Source: Orobanche coerulescens
Lineage: Eukaryota > Streptophyta > Magnoliopsida > Lamiales > Orobanchaceae
Length of the DNA stretch: 64,000 nucleotides
Direction of reading: 5' to 3'
Assembly (NCBI GenBank): GCA_033398695.1
Contig: JAWKAU010000036.1
Span: 124,001-188,000 of the forward strand
Below are positions 1 through 10,161 of this stretch, in pieces; position 1 is the first letter of the stretch; every line of letters starts with the position of its first letter. The translations under genes were made by a program, and so were the position numbers. The notes beneath the pieces are model-generated. The model saw only the letters and a list, made by a program, of their open reading frames with translations. It made no database searches and was not told the DNA's origin.

Positions 1-335
1 ACGCACCCAAGACCCTGACCCGAAGCATCGCTATAAACGGCGAATCCCTCGTTGCCACACGGCAACGCCAAAACCGGAGCTGAAGTCAAACGCTTCTTCA
101 GCTCCTCAAAATCAATCGCCTCGTCATTCCGACGAACTTCTCGGATTTACGGAGCAATCGTGTAAGTGGTCGAGCCGCCGAGAAACCTCACGAACCTACG
201 GTAGTAGCCAACCAAACCCAAGAAACTTGGAGCTCTCTCACGTTTTGGGCGGTGCCCATTCCAATACCGCCTCGATCTTCTTCGGATCTACACGAACCCC
301 CTACTGAAATCACGTGGCCCAAAACATCACTTCCT
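1..335 (-). pseudogene. E1 pol fragment: end of RT and start of RNase H
   Basis: Minus-strand translation, broken by frameshifts, gives the RT thumb region typical of gypsy elements (FLG-L-GYYRRF type) near 180-240. It then gives the RNase H entry with a VYSDAS-like motif near 20-50. It continues the pro-RT reading frame at 336-1751 after a disruption near 336-345, where the usual CEFW context has lost bases at a CTGG site. Integrase is outside the window. Confidence 0.8.
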
Positions 336-1751
336 TCACCTTAACTCACATTTCGAGAACTTCGCATAGAGTTGCTCGGACCTCAAAATGTCTAACACTA
401 TCCGCAAATGATACGCATGCTCTTCCACCAACCTCGAATAAATAATAATATCGTCAATGAAGACGACACACTTATCCAAATACTCGATAAAGACTTTGTT
501 CATCAACTGCATGAACACCGCCGGCGCATTAGTTAACCTGAAAGGCATAACTACAAACTCATAATGTCCGTATCTCGTCCGAAAAGCTGTCTTCGGCACA
601 TCGGACTCTCTCACCCGGAGCTGATAGTACCCCGATTTCAAATCAATCTTCGAGAATACCGCAGCTCCCTGCAACTGGTCGAATAAGTCGTCAATTCTCG
701 GCAAAGCATACTTGTTTTTGATGGTCACCTTGTTTAGTTCGCGATAGTCGATACACAAACGTAGTGAACCATCCTTCTTCCGCACAAACAGGACCGGTGC
801 GCCCCAAGGCGAGGCGCTTGGTCGAACATACCCCGACTCAAGAAGCTCACTCAACTGCTTCTTCAACTCGGACATCTCTGAAGGTGCCATGCGATAGGGC
901 GCCTTCGAAATAGGAGCCGCACCCGGCTCTAACTCTATAGCGAACTCGACCTCGCGACCCGGTGGCAATCTCGGTAACTCGCCAGGAAAAACATCAGGAA
1001 ACTCATTAACGATTGGAATCGACGAAAGCTCGACTCCACCACTCTCCGCCTGCAAGGCGTAGCACCAATAGCCGGTACACCCCTTTCGTAGGAGTCTCAT
1101 CGCCTTCAAGGCGTTAATAACGAATTTCTGGTTCCCCCTCTTTCGCCCGGCGGAAGAGTGCTCGGTGCCATCATCGGCTAACATGGTGATGATTCTCGTG
1201 CGGTAGTTCATGATTACACCATGCCGCTCGAGCCAATCATCCCCGAGAATTAAGTCCTCACCCTCAATACCCACAACAATAAGATTAGAGGGCCAAGCCC
1301 TCTCACAAATAAACACAGAACAATCTCGAACCTCCTGATCACCAACGATCCTATCACCGCTAGGAAGCTCAACGATGAAGGGCTCACAAGGCGTCAAACG
1401 GTCGAGACTCAAACGGAGCACACAATCCAGAGATATGAACGAATGCGTAGCACCGGAATCGAAAAGCACACTGACAGGATGAAAAAGAATATAAACGGTA
1501 CCTGTCGCCACGGTAGCCGCTGGGTCATCGGCTCTCCGCATCTCATAGACACGCGGGTGGGCTGAGCCGACACTGGAAGCTCCCCCCTTAGAGGGCTGAC
1601 CCCGACCTCTCCCCCGACTAGCACTCGGCGGAGATTGAGGAGCAAACGATCCCTGATTCACACTTGGTTCCCTAGGCGCTGGAATGGAAGCCCGGGCACC
1701 AAGGATTTTCTCCCTCTCGACAGAAGTACCTTTGTGACCCGACCGCCACAC
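336..1751 (-). pseudogene. E1 gag C-terminus, aspartic protease and reverse transcriptase
   Basis: This 471-codon open stretch holds, in order, the last CCHC-knuckle remnant (about residues 1-10), a retropepsin with the active-site motif [12 protein letters not shown] (about residues 95-106), and a reverse transcriptase. RT landmarks are [29 protein letters not shown] and the catalytic FIDDIIIYS near residue 440. The usual FVVVFIDD reads CVVFIDD, one residue shorter. The order gag-PR-RT is that of Ty3/gypsy elements. The frame breaks at both ends, so no complete polyprotein is coded here. Confidence 0.92.
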
Positions 1752-2748
1752 TGATTACACGTCAAAGAAAGGGTTCGGACAAATACGACCGATGTGGCCC
1801 CCGCCGCCACGCTTAAAGCATTTCACCTCTCGAGAAGGGGCACTGCAGCCTACGGGAAACCCAAGAGATCGAGCCGGGCCACCACTGCGGAAAAGTTAGC
1901 AGATCAAATTTCGCCGACCCCCACCTTGTGGCCCGAAAATTCCGGCGGACTTGTTTCTTACTCGCGGCCGCCTCACTCGCCGTCACAGACATATCGTAAG
2001 CAAGGGCCCTACTCTGGTAATCCTTCAAGGTAGTACAGACGAGCCCTGACATGTAGTCCCGAATAGACAATTTCATCCTTCTGGAAAAATGGAAAATTTT
2101 GTCGCTCTCCTCGACAACTTGGGTCTTCACATAACCCAACTCCTTGTTAAAATCAGCAATAGCTTGAGATACGGGGATATCCCGCGGTTGAGCATCATAA
2201 AAAGCATGTACCCGAGCCTGTCTGACCGGCCACGGGCAATATTCAGTCTCCATCAATTCTTGAAACTCAGCCCACGAAGCAGCATGATCTTTGGGCCCAA
2301 CGGCCTCCCACTAGTCCGTAGCGTCCCCTGTGAGAAAGTATTGAGCAATAGGGACTTTACGGTCCTCGGGACAGTTGGTAGCAGTGAATACTTTAGATAT
2401 ATCCTTGATCCACCCTTCTCAGCCAATCGGGTCGGAAGCTCCCGAAAACTGAGGAGGATGCATCTTGATGACATCTTGGAGCCAACGGTCTGCTCCGCCC
2501 CGATTAACATGGGCTTGTTCCGGGTTCTGAACCGCCTGAGCTATTGCCTCCATTTGGTTCACCATTTGTTGCATAACAGCCACAATACCAAGGTCGGCGC
2601 GCTCCTGAGAAGAAGCATGACTGTGACGGTCTCCGGTACTGCCGACTCCCGAAGACTGTGACGTGGCCGCCCGACCGGCTGCCCCACGTCCCCGGCCGCG
2701 TCCACGACCACGACAGCGACCACGACCACGACCTCTTCCAGCATCCAT
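1752..2748 (-). pseudogene. E1 gag (broken)
   Basis: The likely start is the ATG at 2748, followed by MDAGRGRGRGR and about 25 residues of RG repeats, the usual N-terminus of Del/Tekay gag. The capsid-like region spans 2550-1980 (DRWLQDVIKMHPPQFSG, then SFTGDATD-WWEA-type sequence in other frames, RYYP-like and FFSRRMKLSIRDYMSGL). CCHC-type knuckles lie near 1740-1830, the first with its second cysteine lost. At least two frameshifts and a stop near 1754 split it. Gag forms the particle that packages element RNA. Confidence 0.85.
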
Positions 2749-2970
2749 ACTGGAGTTAAATAAGTAGCAAAAGCCATACGATGGTAAGTACAAGAAAAGA
2801 ACGATCGCAAATCGAGAACTAGAGGTACGATACAAGGGTATAAGGAACAGAGGAAAGGAAAACTTACGGGCACTGGTAGTACCGGAATCATGGCAGCGTG
2901 ATGATGATGTGCAAAATAAAATACAACAAGACCCAATAAACCGACAAGCCTATATATCCATAAACCTAGG

Positions 2971-2982
2971 GCTCTGATACCA
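2971..2982 (-). promoter_or_regulatory. E1 primer-binding site (initiator tRNA-Met)
   Basis: On the minus strand the 12 bases TGGTATCAGAGC lie 5 bases inside the LTR end (TGTTACA). They are complementary to the 3' end of plant initiator tRNA-Met, which primes minus-strand DNA synthesis. This is the only primer-binding site in the window that keeps the exact TCAGAGC; the others read TCGGAGC, TCGAGAT or TCAGAGA. Confidence 0.93.
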
Positions 2983-3354
2983 TTTTCTGTAACACCCCCA
3001 GGATATCTGAGGTATATTACAGCGCCGTGAATCCCTACATGGGACCCACCAGGCTGAACAAACATCATACTCATCGACTCACAGAAACAACAGAAAAATA
3101 CCTCGTCATAAAGACGCCCAACAAAATAATTCACCCGGTTTAACCGGTCAAACATGACACCATAATCCATCACAACATAATAAACAATAATACAATCCCG
3201 ACAAGTGAAAGTTCTTAAGTACTCGAGTACTTCTATTAGTTTAAAGACCACAAAGGTAAAAGATAGAAAGCAACAAGGCACCACTCGTGCACAATCATCA
3301 CGCACGGCCATCATCCGCATATCGTCCAAAGACCATTGCCTCGATGAACCTGAC

Positions 3355-4129
3355 CTGAAATTCATAAAACGAATTTCCCCAAAACGGGTCCCCAGAGGGG
3401 TTAGCAATTAGGCTAGTACAAGTAACCAAATGAACAATTTACATCTTACACATATAGCAGTGCATGCAATCAAGAAATCATAGTTCCAAAACAATCATTT
3501 CCGGAAATGCCAATAATCAAAACCACATTTGTAAAATGCACCACAATTAACCGCGGACCCACAGCTTCGTGGATCCCTACCGAGACCCCGTCGGATCTAA
3601 CCCGTAGTGGTTAAAAGCAACTCGCGGTTCCACAACTTCGTGGAGCCCTACCGAGACCACGTCGGATCTAACCCGTAGTGAGTATATACACACACACACA
3701 CACACAATTTCTCATACAAAACTACTATGTCAAGATTGTAGGTTGATAAGGGTACTTGCCTCGGTTAATAGACGGCGATACGAACGGAAAGGAAGAGTTG
3801 AACACGACCGCAAGGAACCGGCGGAAATGAACCTAACGATTCGAATAACACAATCACAACCAACTCTAGACGATTACGGAAATGGAATACACCCGGAAAC
3901 CCGCCTACGATTCATGTATATTCGTACCAAAAATAACAACGAGGGCGGACCACAACCAAACCCTCTCGATTCCGTAAAAATCCGCAAAATATTCATGAAT
4001 CCGTAGGAAAGCTAAAGATACTAACAATATTAATCGTATTCATCATGAATCCACCAACAAAACGGAACGAATCGGAAGAAAAACCCAAAACCCCCAAATT
4101 AATCGAAAATAGGGTTCTAGAAATATTAC
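3355..4129 (-). other. Candidate intron inside the E1 LTR
   Basis: On the minus strand the donor is TTCAAAG|GTAATATT at 4130/4129. The acceptor is TTTATGAATTTCAG|GTCAGG at 3355/3354. Between them, just before the acceptor, lie GCTAACCCC-TCT-GGGG (a branch-point-like CTAAC followed by a short hairpin). The same arrangement recurs at matching places in every other LTR family of the window. Splicing is inferred and not shown. Confidence 0.6.
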
Positions 4130-4343
4130 CTTTGAAGATTCAAGTACTAAGATCCGTAGAACACGCGTTAGATTGATTATCCGAGCCTCACAACCAAAGG
4201 AAGATGATGAAAATCGACCCCCGAATGAAGAATGCTTGAGAAGTTCTCCCCCCTTAGACCTCTCTCTCTCGCGCAGGTGAAATGAAGAGAAAAATGGCCG
4301 ATCTCGTCTAATAAGGACGAGATTGCACAGTTGACCGCTTTGT

Positions 4344-4590
4344 GTGCCGCGCACGTGCCAAAAATTACTCCTGTGTTTCGGCGGTGTCACAAGACACTGC
4401 GTGTGTCGCGGCACCCTGATCGGGTTTTGGTCGTAGATGTCACACGGTGTGCCGCGGCACGACGGTGTGCCGCGGCATCGACTGCACCGTGCCGCGGCAC
4501 GGATGGGTGTGCCGCGCACACGCATGATCGCTCGACCAACAATTGGAGAAATTTGTGTGCCGCGGCGCACACACCTTGTGCCGCGGCCCA
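4344..4590 (-). promoter_or_regulatory. Cluster of GTGCCGCGGCAC palindromes in the E1 LTR
   Basis: About eight exact or near copies of the 12-bp palindrome GTGCCGCGGCAC start near 4344, 4403, 4449, 4467, 4489, 4509, 4557 and 4578. Neighbouring copies are often 18-22 bp apart. The cluster lies in the upstream (U3) part of the LTR, at the position occupied by other palindrome clusters in E2, E3, E4 and E6. No clear TATA box is in phase here; a weak TTATTAG lies at 4314-4308. Confidence 0.7.
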
Positions 4591-4841
4591 CACCCCTTTT
4601 GGGTCCCAAAATGATAAAAATGATCCGGAAAGAGAATAAAAACGATAGGAATCAGTATTTGGGAACTAATAACACGAAATGGATCCACGGCAACCCCGAA
4701 ACGGCGGTTCCGCACAACAATAACGAGAAAACAGTTCAACAGTTGACAGGAAGGACACACTGAAAGGTACACGAGGGGCACTACGATCGAGAAATACACC
4801 AAAGATGAAAATACAAGGGAAAGAAAAATGCGGATATTACA

Positions 4842-4979
4842 ACCATTACCGTTATGCCAAAAGATTTTATCATTAGTAATAGATCTAATGCGGCAAAGGT
4901 TTTTCCAAATTAGGGAACTTTTGGTGTTGAATTTAATAATCATGGGGTGGAGCCGAGAACAGTATTTTTAAGGAGTAAA
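4842..4979 (-). mobile_element. LINE-A fragment between E1 and the E2/E5 array
   Basis: The minus-strand translation MIIK-N-KSS-IWKNL-IRSI-NDKIFWH matches the same stretch of LINE-B at 52840-52935. This lies upstream of the zinc-binding RT-associated domain. It is the continuation of the LINE whose ORF2 stops at 41319, with the GTAAA duplication at both junctions (4975-4979 and 41319-41323). It is cut again at 4841 by E1. Confidence 0.88.
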
Positions 4980-5207
4980 TGTAATACCCGGTTGTAATTC
5001 AGTAATTATCATTCAGTATTTATCATTCAGTCATTATCACTCAGTAATTTCACTAGTTAATGATCAATTGTCATTCATATTCAATCATTGTGTACACCAT
5101 TCAGAGTAATTGTATCGTGTATCAATCGTCATTCATCATCAATCTAATTGCAGAATCGTGCGGTGTTTACCATCATTGTCATTTCTTAGTGTGCTATGTG
5201 TGAGGAG

Positions 5208-5785
5208 TAGCGCACGCTACGTACTCTTTTTAGCGTGCGCTAATTGAGTATTGGTAGCGCACGCCACCTCTCAACACTAGCGCACGCTAGAGAAGAGCAG
5301 CACCCGTAAGGCACCGGACTGCAGCTTGGGATTGTAGGTAGCGCACGCTACGAATGGTAAGTAGCGCGCTAGTGATCCGAGTAGCGCACGCTATGCGATC
5401 GGTGTAGCGCGCGCTAAGGTCGGATCGTGGAGTCCGGTGGCTACCGGATCGAATTGAATTTATTCCTAGCGCACGCTAGAGTGGTTTTCGCCAGACGCAA
5501 GCGATGTAGTAGCGCACGCTAATCGTTGGTTGTAGCGCACGCTATCGAGATCAGATCAGAGGACAGAAGGTTTCTGGACTCCAGTACTGGGCATCAGATA
5601 ATTCGTTAGCGCACGCTAACAATGGGTTTTAACGCACGCTAGTAGTATGGCCGTAGCGCATGGTACAAAAAGGTACGTAGCGCGCGCTACCGTGTTCGGA
5701 CAGTGGGTACTGGGCTACCCAAATTACTCGTTAGCGCACGCTACGCACAAGGGCTAGCGCACGCTAACCTGGAGTGGCTATAAAT
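5208..5785 (+). promoter_or_regulatory. LTR1 promoter: phased TAGCGYRCGCTA motifs and TATA box
   Basis: Seventeen copies of TAGCG(C/T)(A/G)CGCTA or close variants start at 5208, 5231, 5255, 5278, 5339, 5362, 5382, 5405, 5467, 5510, 5533, 5607, 5630, 5654, 5678, 5732 and 5755. Within groups the step is 20-24 bp, mostly 23-24. TATAAAT starts at 5779, exactly 24 bp after the last motif. The layout suggests an array of binding sites for a dimeric DNA-binding protein; the binder is unknown. Confidence 0.85.
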
Positions 5786-5959
5786 TGGACAGTCTAGCCC
5801 AGATTTCGTCATTTGTCAACTATTCTCATTCTCTCGTCGGTTCTAGGCGATTTGGGCGATTTTGGAGAGTTCTCTTCGATCTTTTATCATCCATCATCAT
5901 CTTTAAGTCTTTGAGTTGGATTATCATCACTTCATCATCTCCTTATCATCGAATCAAAG

Positions 5960-7040
5960 GTATTAATCTCTTGGATCTAGAATTTCGGATTTTTGGGTTT
6001 TTCCTTTCGATTTCTTCGTGTAAGCTTGGATTGTTATTGGAATATGTTAGATATGGATTATCTACCTTGGCTAAATATATTCCTACAGATTTATCGGCTA
6101 TTTTGGGGATTTATTTCAAGAACCCTTGGGGTTGACTTCGGTTAATTTGGGGATTTCCGATTGTCGTTGTTGTAATCTCGAATTGTGGATTTCTATGGGA
6201 TTATTGATATCATTGAAAGTGTTTTGATGGTTTGAAATACTCATCTTGGAGTTGGTTTCGATATATTCGAGTTCGAATATTGTTGTATCGACGTTTGAGT
6301 CGATTATGATCGTTTTTGATTTGCGTAATGATCGGATTATTGGTAATTGTGTTATTCAAGGTTGTTCGAGCGACCGACATTTCATTTAGGACGTTGTTCG
6401 TGGACGGACATTCTTCATCGGTATTGTGTAAGTTAATTCTTACTCGGTTAAAAGGATATTCATTCCTTTTGATGTTGTTCATTCATAATCGTAACTCATT
6501 CATCATTGTATTAACCGTATCAAAACTTGTCATTGTCAATTAATCACCTCAGTCCTAAGGAACGACGGTTCTAATCATTTCATTAAGCTGTCATTCATTT
6601 CACCATCATTTAATCTTGGTGAGTCATGATTCATTTTCGTTGTCCCTTTTGTCATATTGTGGCATTCCGGGTCATACTGGCGTGCCGGTTGGTATGTGTA
6701 GGATTTTCATGTCGGACACATTATAGTCGTGTGTTGGTTGCTGGCCTCACATTGGACTGTGCACACGAGTTGATGGCTTCGTGAGACTGATTAGGTACAA
6801 GACCACACGTGTATTCGATCGATACTCGTTGGTGGCTTGTGCACGGACACATTTCCATCCCGGACGTAGTGTGGCGCCATTCGTTTGAGCCGTACTGATA
6901 GTTGATTCATATAGCATGTTTGATTGCGTATGTTTCGACAGGATAATTCATAACTTCAGATATATCATGATTGTGTATTTTCAACCCTTGAGGATTGTTG
7001 TTCTGTGTAACTGACCCCGTTTGGGGATATTGTTTTTCAG
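5960..7040 (+). other. Candidate intron inside LTR1
   Basis: Donor CAAAG|GTATTAAT at 5959/5960. Acceptor TTGTTTTTCAG|GTCATGG at 7040/7041. A branch-like CTGAC at 7011 runs into CCCC-GTTT-GGGG (7015-7026) and then a T-rich tract. Downstream sequence is rich in GACGG/GCGAGGAG, which resembles exonic splicing enhancers. If spliced, the leader would lose 1081 nt; this is inference. Confidence 0.65.
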
Positions 7041-7410
7041 GTCATGGCAAGGCTAAAGCACGGGGAGAGCACGGTGACGGCGAGGAGTCCCAGTGATACT
7101 AGAAGGGGGCCCCAGTCTTTTTAGTCATTTATTCAGTCATTTATGTTTCCTTCATTTATTCCGCTGCAGACAATCCGTTTGAATATTCATTTCACTCAGT
7201 GTTGTATATTTTATCTCCATATAAAATATACTTGTATTCAGTATCATCCTGGGTGTGTTGTATGAAACTCCTCATCGGAGTAATTAATTGTGTAATGTGG
7301 TTCCGTACTACATTTACCCTGCGTAATTCACTCATTTTCATTAGCCTGGTGGGTCCCAGTCGGGGGTCCACGGCACTGTAATATTCGCCTAGTTTGGGGT
7401 GTTACAGAGT

Positions 7411-7422
7411 TGGTATCGGAGC
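7411..7422 (+). promoter_or_regulatory. E2 primer-binding site
   Basis: TGGTATCGGAGC begins four bases after the LTR end. It matches initiator tRNA-Met except for CAG reading CGG. The same change appears in E5 (33733-33744) and E6, so it is either a real variant or the CAG-to-CGG read artefact described in the findings. Confidence 0.88.
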
Positions 7423-7900
7423 GTGGTTTTGAATAATACCTTCCGAGTCATGTCTCATTTGAAATCATCGTTATCGGACTAGTATCATTGGACTTTCGCG
7501 TCACGTGTGACCTGTGCAAATGCGGAGCCAATCAGACCAAGAACTGTAAGATTTCTGATGCCATGGTATAATTTCTGGCAATAATCATTCATTCATAATT
7601 CATCAGTCAACAATCCTCATTCATCATTTTCAATTGTGATCAAGTCGATAATGTTAACTCATTAATCACTCAATTCATTTCATTACTTAGTTGTTGATCT
7701 TGAAGATCATATCATCAATCTTGTTAAATTGTTCAAGATAATTATTTCAGTAATTTCATCAGATAATCATGTCACGTCAATTAGTCATTCATGTAATCGC
7801 TGTATTTGAGCGCGTATGCTCATTTCCATCATTTCATAATATAATCATAATGTGATACTCATGCGAAATATATAATCATCATATGACTTTCCACTTCAGT
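7423..7900 (+). other. E2 untranslated leader between PBS and gag
   Basis: It is rich in A, T and C with repeated CATTCATTCAT strings and holds no convincing gene. The same leader precedes gag in E5 (33745-34221). It is a short form of the much longer CATTCATCACTCA-rich leaders of E3 and E4. Confidence 0.7.
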
Positions 7901-9200
7901 ATGGAAAGGGCTGGCAGAGGACGTGGAGGACGAGGCCGTGGAGCGGGCCGAATCCCGAGAACTCGTGTGAATACACGTGCGAATGCCAGGAACAATGCTA
8001 ACTCATCGAGCAGTGACGCTGCCACTCATTCACCTGGTCATGATCATTCGCTATCAGGGAGTCGAACCCGGGACACAACTCAGTCAGAGGGTGTTCGAGT
8101 TGACCCACTGGCCTTTATGCAGGGCATGATGGCCCAAATGACTCAGATGGCACAACTAATGGAGGCGATGCATAACTCCACTACTCAAAATCAACAGGCT
8201 CCTCCGCCGCCACCTCAGAGGCAAGAGAGGGGTGTAAGCAATATCATTAGCGATATCTCTCGCCAGCGACCACCTACCTTTGAGGGCTCATCTGAGCCGG
8301 CGGATATTGTCCATTGGCTTGAGCATTTCGAGAAGTTATTTGCTATGGTGGATTGCCCTGAAGGGCATAAAGTTTCAGTTGCGGCTTACTATCTTGGTAA
8401 GAGCGCTCATTCATGGTGGTTATCGTTGAAGCCCACAGACGGATCATGTACTTAGGATCAGTTCAAGACTCTCATGATGGAGAGGTACTATCCGGCCCCA
8501 CTCAGGGAGGCCAAGTTGTCGGAATTACTCACTCCCGACCTTTCGGCGGATGATGATGTTCTGGCCATCGCCGAAAAATTTCAGGAACTTCTTCCGTTCG
8601 CCTCATCTATCATTCACTATGAGGCGGACAAGATCAAGTATTTCAGCAAGAGGCTGAAACCTCGTATGCGGCTACAGTTGCTTAATCATAATTGTACCAC
8701 TCTGGCCGAGTTCATTGAGAAAGCTCTCACTTACGAGCTTACTGCTAAGGAAATTGCTAAGCAACAACCCTCATCAGCTAGCAAGAAGTCTAAGAACCGT
8801 AATCAGTCTGACGGGAGTCAGGCCACTTTCAAGAAACCACGTGCGGGCTCTACCTTTTCTGAGCGTCCTCCAATGACGCCTAAACCCGCGGAATCTCAGT
8901 CTCGAGCGGCTAGTTCGGCTGTCACCTGTTTCAACTGTGAAGAACAGGGTCATTTCAGCACCAAATGTCCGAAGCAGACTGTCACGTGCCACAACTGTGG
9001 GATTGATGGGCATAGGGCCCGTTTTTGCCGAAAGGACTCTAAACCTACTCCGGCGTCATCTCAGGCCCTGTGTCATTGGTGCGAGAATCAAAGCCACTCG
9101 GTCGGCGTCGCTCAAGACGACAGGAGCTAAAGGCGAGCTAAGAGCTATCGAGACGGAGCGTCCGGTTCGGGGGCCGGCAAGCCCCGAATTTATGAGATGA
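7901..9200 (+). pseudogene. E2 gag with two CCHC knuckles
   Basis: The start at 7901 (MERAGRGRGG) follows the usual RG-rich opening; an upstream in-frame ATG at 7883 is possible. The capsid region includes QRPPTFEGS, DIVHWLEHFEKLF and SWWLSLKP. A TAG stop at 8453 replaces a tryptophan codon (compare TGG in E5). The frame then continues from 8474 (MMERYYPAPLREAKLSELL, KIKYFSKRLKP). Two zinc knuckles, CFNCEEQGHFSTKC and CHNCGIDGHRARFC, lie at about 8929-9035 and bind the packaged RNA. The reading frame breaks again near 9080-9130 at CAG sites. Confidence 0.9.
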
Positions 9201-9806
9201 AGAAGACCGACGATCCAGAGGCCGGATGATCTCGTGTACACTCGATATTCTATCTCAACCTGTGTGTACCCTTTTTGATACCGGTGCATCGCATTCATTC
9301 ATTTCCGAGTCATGTTTGAGTAGACTACGTGCGGGTAGTGCTACTAGTTGTGAGCCTTATGTCATTGGTCTACCTAATGGTAGACGAATTATCTAAATCG
9401 TGAAATTCAATTGTCCGATTTAGCTTCATGGTCGTGTATGGCCGCGGACCTAATCGTAGTAGATTTGCCGAGGGACGACGTCATCTTGGGTATTGATTGG
9501 ATGGATCGTCATGATGCCATCATTAGTGTCCGTAAGCGTATGATCACTATCATTTCGCACGATGGGGTTGAATGTGTGTTTCAGGGAGGTAATCCCTACT
9601 GCTCGTAAGGTCATTAATTTGATGAAAGCAAGAAGATTACTCAATCAGGGATGTGTCGGTTATTGGTGCTATATGACCAAAACCGAAATTATCGATAATG
9701 TTGACGGACATTCGGTAGTGAAGGAATATGCCGATGTTTTTCCGCGAGTTACTCCGGTTTGCCTCCACGAGGGATGTGGAATTCACGATTGAGTTGGAGC
9801 CTGCAT
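9201..9806 (+). pseudogene. E2 aspartic protease and start of RT, interrupted by E3
   Basis: The retropepsin motif LFDTGASHS is readable near 9268-9297, with downstream blocks DLIVVDLP-DDVILGIDWM (about 9445-9510) and RLLNQGCVGYWCY (about 9625-9672). Several frame changes separate these blocks. The RT-linker ends at [14 protein letters not shown] sequence near 9775-9803, where E3 begins. RT resumes at 28474. Comparison with E5 (35500-36130) shows the same order without the insertion. Confidence 0.85.
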
Positions 9807-10161
9807 CAGAACACCCCAAATCCTATCAAGTTATTACGGTGCCGTGGACCCCACACCAGGAGATCCACCAGCGAACATGACTAAAAATACATTAATTAAC
9901 ACAACAAGGGAAAATCATAGTCCCTACCATGATATCCGACACAATATTCCGATAAGGAATTTTAACGTCAAAAGTAGCCTACATGGCCAAAAAGAAATAC
10001 AACAACATCCACGAACATCCGTCGCAATACAACACGACAACACCGACAAGATGGAGTACACTCTAACCGATCGACCGACAATGATCAACTCGTACTAGTA
10101 TCGCTTGAATGCCTCGCCGCCATCATCATGCCCCGTGTCTCAACTCTCTCCTCGCAAGCAC

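Larger units (their letters stand above)
1..4841 (-). mobile_element. E1: Ty3/gypsy retrotransposon, partial (5' LTR, gag, protease, RT), minus strand
   Basis: The element reads right to left: LTR (4841-2988), primer-binding site, gag, protease, RT and the start of RNase H, then it leaves the window at base 1. Gag begins with an RG-rich tail and ends in CCHC knuckles, as in Del/Tekay chromoviruses. The LTR lies against LINE sequence at 4842 onward, so E1 inserted into LINE-A. The expected target duplication would be about 4842-4846 (ACCAT); the partner copy is outside the window. RNase H, integrase and the 3' LTR must lie to the left. Confidence 0.93.
2988..4841 (-). repeat. E1 5' LTR (1854 bp)
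   Basis: It runs from TGTAATATCCGC (minus-strand start at 4841) to GGGGGTGTTACA (ending at 2988), with TG...CA ends and the primer-binding site directly after it. It holds a cluster of GTGCCGCGGCAC palindromes (4344-4590), a candidate intron (4129 to 3355), two ~68-bp direct repeats (3551-3680), and an (AC)n microsatellite near 3686-3706. There is no partner LTR in the window, so its age cannot be judged. Confidence 0.9.
4980..7406 (+). repeat. E2/E5 LTR1 (2427 bp)
   Basis: TG...CA ends, followed four bases later by the primer-binding site. It contains, in order, palindrome tetrads (5208-5766), a TATA box TATAAAT (5779-5785), a candidate intron (5960-7040) and a U5 tail. Open stretches inside it, such as 5785-6135, start at TTG codons right at the TATA box and are not credible genes. 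Confidence 0.95.

Noticed and set aside
2559..3407. A 282-codon minus-strand open frame across the E1 LTR end and gag.
   Set aside because: It crosses the LTR end and primer-binding site and includes gag sequence out of frame; no domain is seen.
4043..4609. A 188-codon minus-strand open frame in the E1 LTR.
   Set aside because: It reads through the GTGCCGCGGCAC palindrome cluster and the splice donor; low-complexity translation without domains.
5208..5766. Iterons of a replication origin.
   Set aside because: The repeats lie upstream of a TATA box in the LTR U3 region and recur in every copy of the family; a promoter role is simpler.
5785..6135. A 116-codon open frame repeated after the TATA box of all three E2/E5 LTRs (also 32119-32469 and 39713-40063).
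   Set aside because: It begins at TTG within or next to the TATA box, spans the predicted splice donor and has no recognisable domain. Conservation is explained by LTR identity.
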